DNA from: Streptomyces pseudovenezuelae
GTDB lineage: Bacteria; Actinomycetota; Actinomycetes; Streptomycetales; Streptomycetaceae
Direction of reading: 5' to 3'
Length of the DNA stretch: 64,000 bases
Assembly (NCBI RefSeq): GCF_029892565.1
Contig: NZ_JARXVH010000006.1
Span: 434,001-498,000 of the forward strand
Shown here: positions 39,029 through 48,110 of the stretch, one piece after another
Numbering within the stretch: position 1 is the first letter of the stretch
How the letters are laid out: every line of letters starts with the position of its first letter
Notes under the pieces: model-generated
What the model saw: only the letters and a program-made list of their open reading frames with translations
What the model was told of the DNA's origin: nothing
Databases searched by the model: none
Position numbers and translations under genes: made by a program

Positions 39029-41590
39029 TTGCCAGACGAGGCCCAGCACCTGACCGCCGCCAAGCCCGAGTCCGTCTCGGCAGCCGCGGCCAAGCCCGCG
39101 CCGACGGAGCCGCACGCGAAGAACGACTCCCGCGGGACGGTCGAGCACGCCCAGTCCGGACCCGTGGACAAGTCGGCCGAGCAGTCGCGCCCCAAGCCGC
39201 CCCCCGCACCCGAGCCCGCGCAGGCCGAGGGAGCCCCGTCGTCCGAGGCCACCCCCGCGGTCCGCCCGAACACCGGCCAGCCGCCCCGCTCCGGCTCCTC
39301 CAACCGCGTCCGCGCCCGCCTCGCCCGTCTCGGCGTCCAGCGCTCCAACCCGTACAACCCGGTCCTGGAACCCCTGCTGCGGATAGTGCGCAGCAACGAC
39401 CCGAAGATCGAGACGGCCACGCTCCGCCAGATCGAGAAGGCCTACCAGGTCGCCGAGCGCTGGCACCGCGGCCAGAAGCGCAAGAGCGGCGACCCGTACA
39501 TCACGCACCCGCTCGCCGTGACGACGATCCTCGCCGAGCTGGGCATGGATCCGGCCACCCTGATGGCCGGGCTGCTGCACGACACCGTCGAGGACACCGA
39601 GTACGGCCTCGATCAGCTCCGCCGCGACTTCGGCGACTCCGTCGCCCTGCTCGTGGACGGCGTCACGAAGCTGGACAAGGTCAAGTTCGGCGAGGCCGCG
39701 CAGGCCGAGACCGTACGCAAGATGGTCGTGGCCATGGCCAAGGACCCGCGCGTCCTGGTCATCAAGCTCGCGGACCGCCTGCACAACATGCGCACCATGC
39801 GCTATCTCAAGCGCGAGAAGCAGGAGAAGAAGGCGCGCGAGACGCTTGAGATCTACGCGCCGCTCGCCCATCGCCTGGGCATGAACACCATCAAGTGGGA
39901 GCTGGAGGACCTCGCCTTCGCGATCCTCTACCCCAAGATGTACGACGAGATCGTCCGGCTGGTGGCCGAGCGGGCGCCGAAGCGTGACGAGTACCTGGCC
40001 ATAGTGACCGACGAGGTGCAGCAGGACCTGCGCGCGGCCCGCATCAAGGCGACCGTCACCGGCCGCCCGAAGCACTACTACAGCGTCTACCAGAAGATGA
40101 TCGTCCGCGGTCGCGACTTCGCGGAGATCTACGACCTGGTGGGTATTCGTGTACTTGTCGACACGGTCCGCGACTGCTACGCCGCCCTCGGCACCGTGCA
40201 CGCGCGATGGAACCCGGTCCCCGGCCGGTTCAAGGACTACATCGCGATGCCCAAGTTCAACATGTACCAGTCGCTGCACACGACGGTGATCGGCCCCAAC
40301 GGCAAGCCCGTCGAACTCCAGATCCGTACGTTCGACATGCACCGCCGCGCCGAGTACGGCATCGCCGCCCACTGGAAGTACAAGCAGGAGGCCGTCGCCG
40401 GCGCCTCCAAGGTGCGCTCGGACCAGCCGAGGACCACCGGCAAGGACGACCACCTCAACGACATGGCGTGGCTGCGCCAGTTGCTCGACTGGCAGAAGGA
40501 GACCGAGGACCCCGGGGAGTTCCTGGAGTCCCTGCGCTTCGACCTGTCCCGCAACGAGGTCTTCGTCTTCACGCCGAAGGGCGACGTGATAGCGCTGCCG
40601 GCGGGCTCCACCCCGGTGGACTTCTCGTACGCGGTGCACACGGAGGTCGGCCACCGGACGATAGGAGCACGGGTCAACGGAAGACTCGTACCCCTCGAAT
40701 CCACCCTGGACAACGGCGACCTGGTGGAGGTCTTCACCTCCAAGGCGGCCGGCGCCGGACCGTCCCGCGACTGGCTCGGATTCGTCAAGTCGCCGCGGGC
40801 CCGCAACAAGATCCGCGCCTGGTTCTCCAAGGAGCGCCGCGACGAGGCGATCGAGCAGGGCAAGGACGCCATCGTCCGCGCGATGCGCAAGCAGAACCTG
40901 CCGATCCAGCGCATCCTGACCGGCGACTCCCTGGTCACGCTGGCGCACGAGATGCGCTACCCGGACATCTCCGCGCTGTACGCGGCGATCGGCGAGGGCC
41001 ATGTCTCGGCGCAGAACGTCGTGCAGAAGCTCGTCTCCGCCCTCGGCGGCGAGGAGGCCGCGACCGAGGAGATCGACGAGTCGGTCCCGCCGACCAGGAG
41101 CCGCAGCCGCAAACGCCGCTCCAACGCCGACCCGGGCGTCGTCGTCAAGGGCGTCGACGACGTGTGGGTCAAGCTGGCCCGCTGCTGCACACCGGTACCC
41201 GGCGACCCGATCATCGGTTTCGTCACCCGGGGTAGTGGCGTATCGGTTCACCGCAGCGACTGCGTGAACGTGGAGTCACTGTCCCGCGAGCCCGAGCGCA
41301 TCCTCGAGGTCGAGTGGGCGCCCACCCAGTCCTCGGTCTTCCTGGTCGCCATCCAGGTCGAGGCCCTGGACCGCTCCCGGCTCCTGTCGGACGTCACCCG
41401 CGTCCTGTCCGACCAGCACGTCAACATCCTCTCCGCGGCCGTCCAGACCTCCCGCGACCGCGTGGCCACCTCCCGCTTCACCTTCGAGATGGGCGACCCC
41501 AAGCACCTGGGCCACGTCCTGAAGGCGGTCCGGGGCGTGGAGGGCGTCTACGACGTGTACCGGATGACGTCGGCGCGCAGCAGGTCGTAG
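39029..41590 (+). CDS. relA: Bifunctional (p)ppGpp synthetase/hydrolase RelA/SpoT (Rsh)
   Basis: At 853 aa from a TTG behind GAGGAG. The first 105 residues are a low-complexity Ala/Pro/Glu leader. HD hydrolase (about 130-320) with LLHDTVEDT; synthetase (about 350-480) with YSVYQKM and RFKDYIAMPK, the RxKD form of bifunctional enzymes; TGS (about 510-570); a Cys-bearing KLARCCTPVPGD region near 710; and a C-terminal ACT domain (about 765-853). It makes and degrades the stringent alarmone and, in Streptomyces, affects antibiotic production. Monocistronic. Confidence 0.97.
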   Translation: MPDEAQHLTAAKPESVSAAAAKPAPTEPHAKNDSRGTVEHAQSGPVDKSAEQSRPKPPPAPEPAQAEGAPSSEATPAVRPNTGQPPRSGSSNRVRARLARLGVQRSNPYNPVLEPLLRIVRSNDPKIETATLRQIEKAYQVAERWHRGQKRKSGDPYITHPLAVTTILAELGMDPATLMAGLLHDTVEDTEYGLDQLRRDFGDSVALLVDGVTKLDKVKFGEAAQAETVRKMVVAMAKDPRVLVIKLADRLHNMRTMRYLKREKQEKKARETLEIYAPLAHRLGMNTIKWELEDLAFAILYPKMYDEIVRLVAERAPKRDEYLAIVTDEVQQDLRAARIKATVTGRPKHYYSVYQKMIVRGRDFAEIYDLVGIRVLVDTVRDCYAALGTVHARWNPVPGRFKDYIAMPKFNMYQSLHTTVIGPNGKPVELQIRTFDMHRRAEYGIAAHWKYKQEAVAGASKVRSDQPRTTGKDDHLNDMAWLRQLLDWQKETEDPGEFLESLRFDLSRNEVFVFTPKGDVIALPAGSTPVDFSYAVHTEVGHRTIGARVNGRLVPLESTLDNGDLVEVFTSKAAGAGPSRDWLGFVKSPRARNKIRAWFSKERRDEAIEQGKDAIVRAMRKQNLPIQRILTGDSLVTLAHEMRYPDISALYAAIGEGHVSAQNVVQKLVSALGGEEAATEEIDESVPPTRSRSRKRRSNADPGVVVKGVDDVWVKLARCCTPVPGDPIIGFVTRGSGVSVHRSDCVNVESLSREPERILEVEWAPTQSSVFLVAIQVEALDRSRLLSDVTRVLSDQHVNILSAAVQTSRDRVATSRFTFEMGDPKHLGHVLKAVRGVEGVYDVYRMTSARSRS

Positions 41591-41616
41591 CGCAGCAGGT
41601 CCTGGCGGATACGCGG

Positions 41617-41648
41617 AAGGGCTCCCGTACTCACGTACGGGAGCCCTT
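41617..41648. terminator. Bidirectional terminator between relA and the DUF349 gene
   Basis: A perfect 14-bp stem (41617-41630 with 41635-41648, AAGGGCTCCCGTAC and complement) and TCAC loop lies between the two convergent genes. Confidence 0.9.
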
Positions 41649-41681
41649 CTCGTTGTGCGTGAGGCGTTGTGCGGGAGGGCG

Positions 41682-42911
41682 TCAGCCGCCGAACTCCTGC
41701 AGACCCTTGAGTGCCTGGTCGAGCAGGGCCTGGCGGCCCTCCAGCTCGCGCTCCAGCTTGTCGGCCTTGGAGCCGTTGCCCTGGGCGCGTGCCTGGTCGA
41801 TCTGGCCGCGCAGCTTGTCGACGGCGGCCTGGAGCTGACCGGTCAGACCCGCGGCACGCGCGCGTGCCTCCGGGTTCGTCCGGCGCCACTCGGCCTCCTC
41901 GGACTCCTGGATCGCCCGCTCGACGGCGTGCATCCGGCCCTCGACCTTCGGCCGCGCGTCGCGCGGCACATGGCCGATGGCCTCCCAGCGCTCGTTGAGC
42001 GAGCGGAAGGCGGCGCGCGCCGTGCGGAGGTCCGTGACCGGGAGGATCTTCTCGGCCTCCTCGGCCAGCTCCTCCTTGAGCTTCAGGTTCTCCGTCTGCT
42101 CGGCGTCCCGCTCGGCGAAGACCGAGCTGCGGGCGGCGAAGAAGACGTCCTGGGCACCGCGGAAGCGGTTCCACAGGTCGTCCTCGTGCTCGCGCTGGGC
42201 GCGGCCCGCGGCCTTCCACTCGGCCATCAGGTCGCGGTAGCGCGCGGCCGTGGGGCCCCAGTCCGTCGAACCGGACAGCCCCTCGGCCTCGGCGACCAGC
42301 CGCTCCTTGGCCTTGCGGGCCTCCTCGCGCTGCGCGTCGAGCGACGCGAAGTGCGCCTTGCGGCGCTTGGAGAAGGCCGACCGCGCGTGCGAGAAGCGGT
42401 GCCACAGCTCGTCGTCCGACTTGCGGTCGAGGCGGGGGAGCCCCTTCCAGGTGTCCACCAGCGCGCGCAGCCGTTCACCGGCCGCCCGCCACTGGTCGGA
42501 CTGCGCGAGCTGCTCCGCCTCGGCGACCAGCGCCTCCTTGGAGTTGCGCGCCTCGTCCGACTGCTTGGCCCGCTGCTGCTTGCGCTCCTCACGACGCGAC
42601 TCGACAGTCTCCACGAGCTTGTCGAGCCGCACCCGCAGCGCCGCCAGGTCACCCACCGCGTGGTGGGCGTCCACCTGCTCCCGGATGTGGTCGATGGCGG
42701 CCTGAGCATCCTTGGCGGACAGGTCGGTGGTCTTCACTCGCTTCTCGAGGAGGCCGATCTCGACAACCAAGCCCTCGTACTTGCGCTCGAAGTAGGCCAG
42801 CGCCTCCTCAGGGGAGCCCGCCTGCCAGGAACCGACGACCTGCTCGCCGTCGGCCGTACGCACGTACACGGTCCCCGTCTCGTCGACGCGGCCCCACGGG
42901 TCGCTGCTCAC
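41682..42911 (-). CDS. DUF349 domain protein
   Basis: At 409 aa from the GTG at 42911. After an N-terminal beta segment (GRVDETGTVYVRTADGEQVVGSWQAG) come at least three DUF349 repeats with the W.....P...D..LW.RF...........R pattern, for example LVDTWKGLPRLDRKSDDELW, and long charged helices. DUF349 proteins are all-helical. Their role is poorly known, with links to stress and RNA metabolism. Convergent to relA and always near it in Streptomyces. Confidence 0.9.
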   Translation of the reverse strand: MSSDPWGRVDETGTVYVRTADGEQVVGSWQAGSPEEALAYFERKYEGLVVEIGLLEKRVKTTDLSAKDAQAAIDHIREQVDAHHAVGDLAALRVRLDKLVETVESRREERKQQRAKQSDEARNSKEALVAEAEQLAQSDQWRAAGERLRALVDTWKGLPRLDRKSDDELWHRFSHARSAFSKRRKAHFASLDAQREEARKAKERLVAEAEGLSGSTDWGPTAARYRDLMAEWKAAGRAQREHEDDLWNRFRGAQDVFFAARSSVFAERDAEQTENLKLKEELAEEAEKILPVTDLRTARAAFRSLNERWEAIGHVPRDARPKVEGRMHAVERAIQESEEAEWRRTNPEARARAAGLTGQLQAAVDKLRGQIDQARAQGNGSKADKLERELEGRQALLDQALKGLQEFGG

Positions 42912-43005
42912 AGCGCCTCCTCCACATGATGCCTGCGTGGGGCGTCAGCGCCCCCGGGCATCGTCCACAGTTTCGTCACGGCCAACATAGGCGACCGGCG
43001 GGTTG

Positions 43006-43061
43006 CCTGTCCGCATCCCGCGCGACCGAAGTTTCGCACCTCGGGGCGGGATGCGGACAGG
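43006..43061 (-). terminator. Long hairpin after the cyclophilin gene
   Basis: Perfect 16-bp arms CCTGTCCGCATCCCGC (43006-43021) and its complement (43046-43061) flank a 24-base loop, seven bases after the cyclophilin stop. It probably ends that minus-strand gene. Confidence 0.75.
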
Positions 43062-43067
43062 ATGCGA

Positions 43068-43889
43068 TCAGGATTTCGTGACCGTCGCCTTGTTGATCAC
43101 AACGGTCGCATTCGGCGCTCCGTCACCCGCTCCGGTGTTCTCTCCGGCGGCGGCGATTTTCTTCAGAACCTTCATTCCGGAGTCGGAAATCGTGCCGAAC
43201 GGCGTGTAGCTCGCCGGCAGCTGACTGTCCTGGTAGACCAGGAAGAACTGGCTGCCGCCGGTGTGCTTCTGCCCGGTGTTGGCCATCGCCACGGTGCCCG
43301 CGGGATAGACGCCGCCCTTGAGGGAGGTGTCCTTCAGGTTCTCGTCCGGAATGGTGTATCCGGGACCGCCGCTACCGCTGCCCGCCGGGTCGCCGCACTG
43401 CAGCACATAGATGCCGTTGGTGGTGAGCCGGTGGCACTTGGTGTGGTCGAAGAATCCCTTGCCCGCGAGGAAGTCGAAGGAATTCACCGTGTGCGGGGCC
43501 GCCGCCGTCTTCAGCGCGATGCCTATGTCACCGCACGTCGTCGCGAGCGTCATCGTGTACTTCGCCGACTTGTCGATGGAGACCGCCGGCTCCTTCTTCC
43601 AGCTCAGCTTCTTCACCGAGCCGGCGGCCGCCTTGTCGCACGGATCCGTCGGTGCCTTGCTGGACGCCGCGGCGCTGGGAGTCGTCTCCGAACTCGCGTT
43701 GGACTTGTCGTCGTCCTTCAGCACCCCGGTCGTGTAAAGGGCGACGCTGCCGATCAGGATCACGCCGAGCACCGACGCGATCACCGAGTTGCGCATGCGT
43801 GACTTGCGCCGAGCGGCCGTGCGCCGCTGCTGCTGCCGCAAGAACTTCTCCCGGGCTAGCTGCCGCTTCCGCTGTTCCTGGGTGACCAC
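43068..43889 (-). CDS. Membrane-anchored peptidylprolyl isomerase, cyclophilin type
   Basis: At 273 aa from a GTG behind GAGGAG. A basic N-terminal 32 residues precede one hydrophobic helix (about 35-55), so the enzyme is exported and anchored by an uncleaved signal. A Ser/Ala/Lys linker leads to the cyclophilin domain (about 105-270) with FDFLAGKGFFDHTKCHRL, GPGYTIPDE and GSQFFLVYQD. It speeds proline isomerisation in secreted proteins. Some substrate-pocket residues differ from human CypA, as is usual for this subgroup. Divergent from the MBL hydrolase gene. Confidence 0.93.
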   Translation of the reverse strand: MVTQEQRKRQLAREKFLRQQQRRTAARRKSRMRNSVIASVLGVILIGSVALYTTGVLKDDDKSNASSETTPSAAASSKAPTDPCDKAAAGSVKKLSWKKEPAVSIDKSAKYTMTLATTCGDIGIALKTAAAPHTVNSFDFLAGKGFFDHTKCHRLTTNGIYVLQCGDPAGSGSGGPGYTIPDENLKDTSLKGGVYPAGTVAMANTGQKHTGGSQFFLVYQDSQLPASYTPFGTISDSGMKVLKKIAAAGENTGAGDGAPNATVVINKATVTKS

Positions 43890-44068
43890 GGGGTTTTCTC
43901 CTCATGCGTCTCGTACGTTTACTGGGACGCGTGCGTCTTGGGTGCCGACCGCCTGCGTGTGTCCCGTACCGTATATGGGTTCGCTGAGGATTCGGCAGCG
44001 CCGGTAGGCTCTGACCGCAGGCGCGACCGCTCAACAGCGCACCCGTATCGACACAACGAAGGACGATC

Positions 44069-44776
44069 GTGCTCATTGCCGGGTTCCCCGCCGGTGCCTG
44101 GGAGACGAACTGTTATCTCGTCGCCCCCGCAGCCGGTGAGGAGTGCGTGATCATCGACCCGGGCCACCGGGCCGCCGCCGGAGTCGAGGAAGCGCTGAAG
44201 AAGCATCGGCTCAAGCCCGTCGCCGTCGTCCTGACCCACGGCCACATCGACCACGTGGCCTCGGTCGTCCCGGTGTGCGGGGCGCACGGCGTACCCGCCT
44301 GGATCCACCCCGAGGACCGCTACATGATGGCCGACCCCGAGAAGGCGCTCGGCCGTGCCATCGGCATGCCGCTCATGGGCGAGCTGACCGTGGGGGAGCC
44401 GGACGACGTCAAGGAGCTGACCGACGGCGCGAAACTGGAGCTGGCCGGGCTGGAGCTGTCCGTCGCGCACGCGCCGGGCCATACCAAGGGGTCGGTGACC
44501 TTCGGACTGCCCGAGGCGGCGGACATCCCGCCGGTCTTCTTCTCGGGCGATCTGCTCTTCGCCGGCTCCATCGGACGCACCGACCTGCCCGGCGGTGACA
44601 TGGCCGACATGCTCGAATCGCTGGCCCGCGTGTGCCTGCCGCTCGAGGACTCGACCGTGGTGCTGTCCGGTCACGGCCCCCAGACGACCATCGGCCAGGA
44701 GCGCGCCACCAACCCGTATCTGCGGCAGGTGGCCGCCGGCCTCGGGAGCGTGGACGCTCCCCGACGAGGAATGTGA
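44069..44776 (+). CDS. Metallo-beta-lactamase fold hydrolase (glyoxalase II-like)
   Basis: At 235 aa from a GTG. THGHIDH (His57, His59, Asp61, His62) is the metal-binding motif. Later ligands are AHAPGHTKGS, the SGDLLF Asp and the C-terminal SGHGPQT His. The size and GSIGRTDLPGG stretch resemble glyoxalase II-like hydrolases found next to hisS in Streptomyces. The substrate is not known; thioesters of a low-molecular-weight thiol are possible. hisS follows after 13 bases. Confidence 0.93.
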   Translation: MLIAGFPAGAWETNCYLVAPAAGEECVIIDPGHRAAAGVEEALKKHRLKPVAVVLTHGHIDHVASVVPVCGAHGVPAWIHPEDRYMMADPEKALGRAIGMPLMGELTVGEPDDVKELTDGAKLELAGLELSVAHAPGHTKGSVTFGLPEAADIPPVFFSGDLLFAGSIGRTDLPGGDMADMLESLARVCLPLEDSTVVLSGHGPQTTIGQERATNPYLRQVAAGLGSVDAPRRGM

Positions 44777-44789
44777 CGAGAGACCTCCC

Positions 44790-46052
44790 GTGAGCACCTT
44801 TCAGGCCCCCAAGGGCACGTACGACCTGATCCCGCCGGACAGCGCCAAGTTCCTGGCCGTCCGTGAGGCGATCGCCGCGCCCCTGCGCAACTCCGGCTAC
44901 GGCTACATCGAGACCCCCGGCTTCGAGAACGTGGAGCTCTTCGCGCGCGGTGTCGGCGAGTCCACCGACATCGTGACCAAGGAGATGTACGCCTTCGAGA
45001 CCAAGGGCGGCGACCAGCTCGCCCTGCGCCCCGAAGGCACGGCTTCCGTACTGCGCGCGGCACTTGAGGCCAACCTCCACAAGGCGGGCAACCTCCCCGT
45101 CAAGCTCTGGTACTCGGGCTCGTACTACCGCTACGAGCGCCCGCAGAAGGGCCGTTACCGCCACTTCTCGCAGGTCGGCGCCGAGGCGATCGGTGCCGAG
45201 GACCCGGCGCTGGACGCCGAGTTGATCATCCTGGCCGACCAGGCGTACCGCTCGCTCGGCCTGCGTGAGTTCCGCATCCTGCTCAACAGCCTGGGCGACA
45301 AGGAGTGCCGTCCCGTCTACCGGGCCGCCCTCCAGGACTTCCTGCACGGCCTGGACCTCGACGAGGAGACCCTCCGCCGCGCGGACATCAACCCGCTCCG
45401 GGTCCTCGACGACAAGCGCCCGGATGTCCAGAAGCAGTTGACGGAGGCGCCCCTGCTCCGTGACTACCTCTGCGATGCCTGCAAGGCGTACCACGAGGAG
45501 GTCCGCGAGCTGATCACTGCGGCGGGCGTGGCCTTCGAGGACGACCCCCGGCTGGTGCGCGGGCTCGACTACTACACGCGTACGACCTTCGAGTTCGTCC
45601 ACGACGGGCTGGGCTCCCAGTCCGCGGTGGGCGGTGGCGGTCGGTACGACGGCCTGTCCGAGATGATCGGCGGCCCCGCGTTGCCCTCCGTGGGCTGGGC
45701 GTTGGGTGTCGACCGTACGGTGCTGGCCCTTGAGGCGGAGGGTGTCGAGCTCGAACTGCCCTCCACGACCAGTGTGTTCGCGGTGCCGCTCGGCGACGAG
45801 GCCCGTCGGCTGTTGTTCGCCAAGGTCACGGAGTTGCGCAAGGTCGGGATCGCGGCCGACTTCTCCTACGGGCACAAGGGGCTCAAGGGCGCGATGAAGA
45901 ACGCCAATCGCAGTGGCGCGCGCTACACGGTTGTCGCCGGCGAACGCGACCTTGCCGACGGCGTGGTCCAGTTGAAGGACATGGAGTCCGGGGACCAGAC
46001 GGCGGTGGGCGTGAACGAGATCGTGGCTGAGCTGGAGTCGAGGCTGGGCTGA
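44790..46052 (+). CDS. hisS: Histidyl-tRNA synthetase
   Basis: At 420 aa from the GTG at 44790. Class II synthetase with motif 1 around the GYGYIETPGFE region, motif 2 (SYYRYERPQKGRYRHFSQVG), the HisA/B signatures LVRGLDYYTRTTFEF and GGGGRYDGL, and motif 3 (GWALGVDRTVLAL). The C-terminal anticodon domain starts near residue 325. Same operon as the MBL gene. Followed by a large inverted-repeat terminator region. Confidence 0.98.
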   Translation: MSTFQAPKGTYDLIPPDSAKFLAVREAIAAPLRNSGYGYIETPGFENVELFARGVGESTDIVTKEMYAFETKGGDQLALRPEGTASVLRAALEANLHKAGNLPVKLWYSGSYYRYERPQKGRYRHFSQVGAEAIGAEDPALDAELIILADQAYRSLGLREFRILLNSLGDKECRPVYRAALQDFLHGLDLDEETLRRADINPLRVLDDKRPDVQKQLTEAPLLRDYLCDACKAYHEEVRELITAAGVAFEDDPRLVRGLDYYTRTTFEFVHDGLGSQSAVGGGGRYDGLSEMIGGPALPSVGWALGVDRTVLALEAEGVELELPSTTSVFAVPLGDEARRLLFAKVTELRKVGIAADFSYGHKGLKGAMKNANRSGARYTVVAGERDLADGVVQLKDMESGDQTAVGVNEIVAELESRLG

Positions 46053-46072
46053 GGCGGTGGGGCGGAGGCCCG

Positions 46073-46290
46073 GGTTTTTCGCCCCCGCCGCCCCTACCCG
46101 TCCCATCACTGGGGGCTGCCGCCCCCAGACCCCCGCTTTCGGCCTGAACGGCCTCGTCCTCAAACGCCGGACGGGCTGAAAGATCAAGCGCTGGCCGGCG
46201 AAAACCCAGCCCCTCCGGCGTTTGAGGAGCGGGGTCTGCGGCGGAGCCCCAGAAGGATGGGACGGGTAGGGGCGGCGGGGGCGAGAAACC
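46073..46290. repeat. Nested inverted repeats filling the hisS/response regulator gap
   Basis: Outer arms of 35 bases (46073-46107 and 46256-46290) match at 34 positions. Inner arms of 21 bases (46158-46178 and 46207-46227) match at 20. The whole gap between the two convergent genes can fold into a cruciform and should terminate both transcripts. Confidence 0.85.
46109..46183 (-). repeat. Dispersed intergenic repeat, copy 2 (inverted)
   Basis: The reverse complement matches 28645-28717 over about 73 bases with few differences, including TTTCAGCCCGTCCGGCG and GGCGGCAGCCCCCAG. Confidence 0.85.
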
Positions 46291-46914
46291 TCAGTCCAGC
46301 AATCCGTGCCGCATCGCACAAGTCACCGCCGCCGTCCGGTCATCCACCCCCAACTTCCCGAAGACCCGCAGCAGATGGGTCTTCACCGTCGACTCACCGA
46401 TGAACAGCCGACGCCCGATCTCCGCGTTCGTGCACCCCTCCGCCACCAACCGCAGCACCGCGGTCTCCCGCTCGGACAACCGCGGCCGCTCCGGCTTCGC
46501 CCGCAGCCGGTCCACCAACCGCGCGGCCACCGACGGCGCCAACACCGTCTCCCCGCGCGCGGCAGCGCGAACCGCCTCCGCCAGTTGAGCCCGCGGCATG
46601 TCCTTCAGTAGATAGCCCGCCGCTCCGGCCTCCACGGCCCGCAAGATGTCGCGGTCCGTCTCGTACGTCGTCAGCACGATCACCCGGCACGCCAACCCCG
46701 TCTCACTCATGCGCACGATCGAGTCCACGCCCCCGCCCCCGGGCATCCGCAGGTCCATCAGCACGATGTCGGGCCGGAGTTCGGCCGCCAGCGCCTCCGC
46801 CTGCAGACCGCTCGCCGCGTCGGCGACGACCTCGAGGTCCGGCTCGGCGCTGAGCATCGCGCGCAGGCCCTCCCGTACGACGGGGTGGTCGTCGGCCAGG
46901 ATGATCCGGATCAC
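46291..46914 (-). CDS. NarL/LuxR-type response regulator
   Basis: At 207 aa from a GTG behind GAGGAG. Receiver domain (1-120) with Asp8/Asp9, phosphorylation site Asp54 in VLMDLRMPG, conserved Thr/Lys (LLKD). C-terminal LuxR HTH (about 140-205): LSERETAVLRLVAEGCTNAEI and STVKTHLLRVFGKL. It is coupled by GTGA overlap to the histidine kinase gene and ends the ABC-two-component operon. It most likely activates that operon. Confidence 0.95.
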   Translation of the reverse strand: MIRIILADDHPVVREGLRAMLSAEPDLEVVADAASGLQAEALAAELRPDIVLMDLRMPGGGGVDSIVRMSETGLACRVIVLTTYETDRDILRAVEAGAAGYLLKDMPRAQLAEAVRAAARGETVLAPSVAARLVDRLRAKPERPRLSERETAVLRLVAEGCTNAEIGRRLFIGESTVKTHLLRVFGKLGVDDRTAAVTCAMRHGLLD

Positions 46915-48110
46915 GGAGCGCTCCTCGATGCGATGACGGGCAGGACCACGGTCACCGTCGTGCCGTCGCCCGGGGCACTGCGGATCCGGGCCGTCCCGCC
47001 GACCTCGGTCGCCCGGGCGCGCAGCCCGGCGAGGCCGTAGCCGGGGCACGGGATACCCGGGTCGAAGCCGCAGCCGTCGTCCCGGACGCACACGGTGACC
47101 GTATCGTCGGCGTACGTCAGCGCTACCCCCACCACCGCCGAACTCCCCGCGTGCTTACGGGCGTTGGCCAGCGCCTCCTGGCAGGAGCGCAGGGCCACCA
47201 CTTCGGGGGCGGCGGGCAGGGGGCGGACAGGGCCTGTCCCGTCCAGGGTCGCTTCGTGCCGGGCGGCGAGGCGGCGCAGTGCGTCGGGGAGAGAGGCGCC
47301 GTCGAGGTCGGCCGGTGCGCCGCCGGTGACCAGGGCGCGGGCCTCGGCGAGGTTCTGTCGGGCTGTGCCGTCCATCAGCGCGAGGTGGCGGCGGGCCTGC
47401 GGGAGGTCGTGGTCGAGTTCCGCCTCCACGGCCTGGATCAGCATCAGCAGGCTGGTGAAGCCCTGCGCGAGCGTGTCGTGGATCTCGCGGGCCATGCGCT
47501 CGCGCTCGGCCAGCGCGCCGTGTGACGCGGACAGACGGGAGACCTCGTGGCGACTCGCGTCCAACTCGGCTATCAACTCGGCCCGCTCCCAGCTCTGTTC
47601 GATGATCCGGACGATCCAGCTGCCGACCACCACCGAGAAGACGAAGGTGACCACGGCGAACAGGGAGTTGGCGAACAGGTCCTCGCCACTGGGCCGCCAC
47701 AGCAGCGCCCAGCCCACCACCGGCGCCAGGTTGATCACCGTCACGGCCACCAGCGTCCAGCGCATCCGCAGGGTCATGAAGCACTGCGGGACGAGCGCGA
47801 ACGCCATCAGCCGGGTCTCCCCGACCAGCACGGCCGACGGCAGGAACAGCGCGATCGCCCCGGCGAGATAGCGCAGCGCCTGCCGCTGGTCCGGCGGGTC
47901 CTCCTGGAGCAACCGGCGCCCCACCAGGGCGTACCAGGGCACCAGCGGCACGAGCAGCGCCGCCGCGACCGCGCGGACGGGCACGTCCGGATGCGCCGCG
48001 GCGAGCACGAAGGCGAGGGTGGCCGCCCAGGCGACCGCGAAGTACGCGTCCCAGAGCCGGATCGTCCGGTCCCAGGCGTGCTCGTCGCGGGCCACGCCCG
48101 GGCCGGTCAT
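46911..48110 (-). CDS. Sensor histidine kinase, NarL-partner (HisKA_3) type
   Basis: At 399 aa from the ATG at 48110, overlapping the permease stop (ATGA). Five to six hydrophobic helices (about 25-170), then EREREMA-type HisKA_3 with His211 in REIHDTLAQG and a HATPase domain with EALANARKHA and DDGCGFDPG. It senses an unknown signal, perhaps a compound at the membrane, and phosphorylates the downstream regulator. Confidence 0.95.
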   Translation of the reverse strand: MTGPGVARDEHAWDRTIRLWDAYFAVAWAATLAFVLAAAHPDVPVRAVAAALLVPLVPWYALVGRRLLQEDPPDQRQALRYLAGAIALFLPSAVLVGETRLMAFALVPQCFMTLRMRWTLVAVTVINLAPVVGWALLWRPSGEDLFANSLFAVVTFVFSVVVGSWIVRIIEQSWERAELIAELDASRHEVSRLSASHGALAERERMAREIHDTLAQGFTSLLMLIQAVEAELDHDLPQARRHLALMDGTARQNLAEARALVTGGAPADLDGASLPDALRRLAARHEATLDGTGPVRPLPAAPEVVALRSCQEALANARKHAGSSAVVGVALTYADDTVTVCVRDDGCGFDPGIPCPGYGLAGLRARATEVGGTARIRSAPGDGTTVTVVLPVIASRSAP

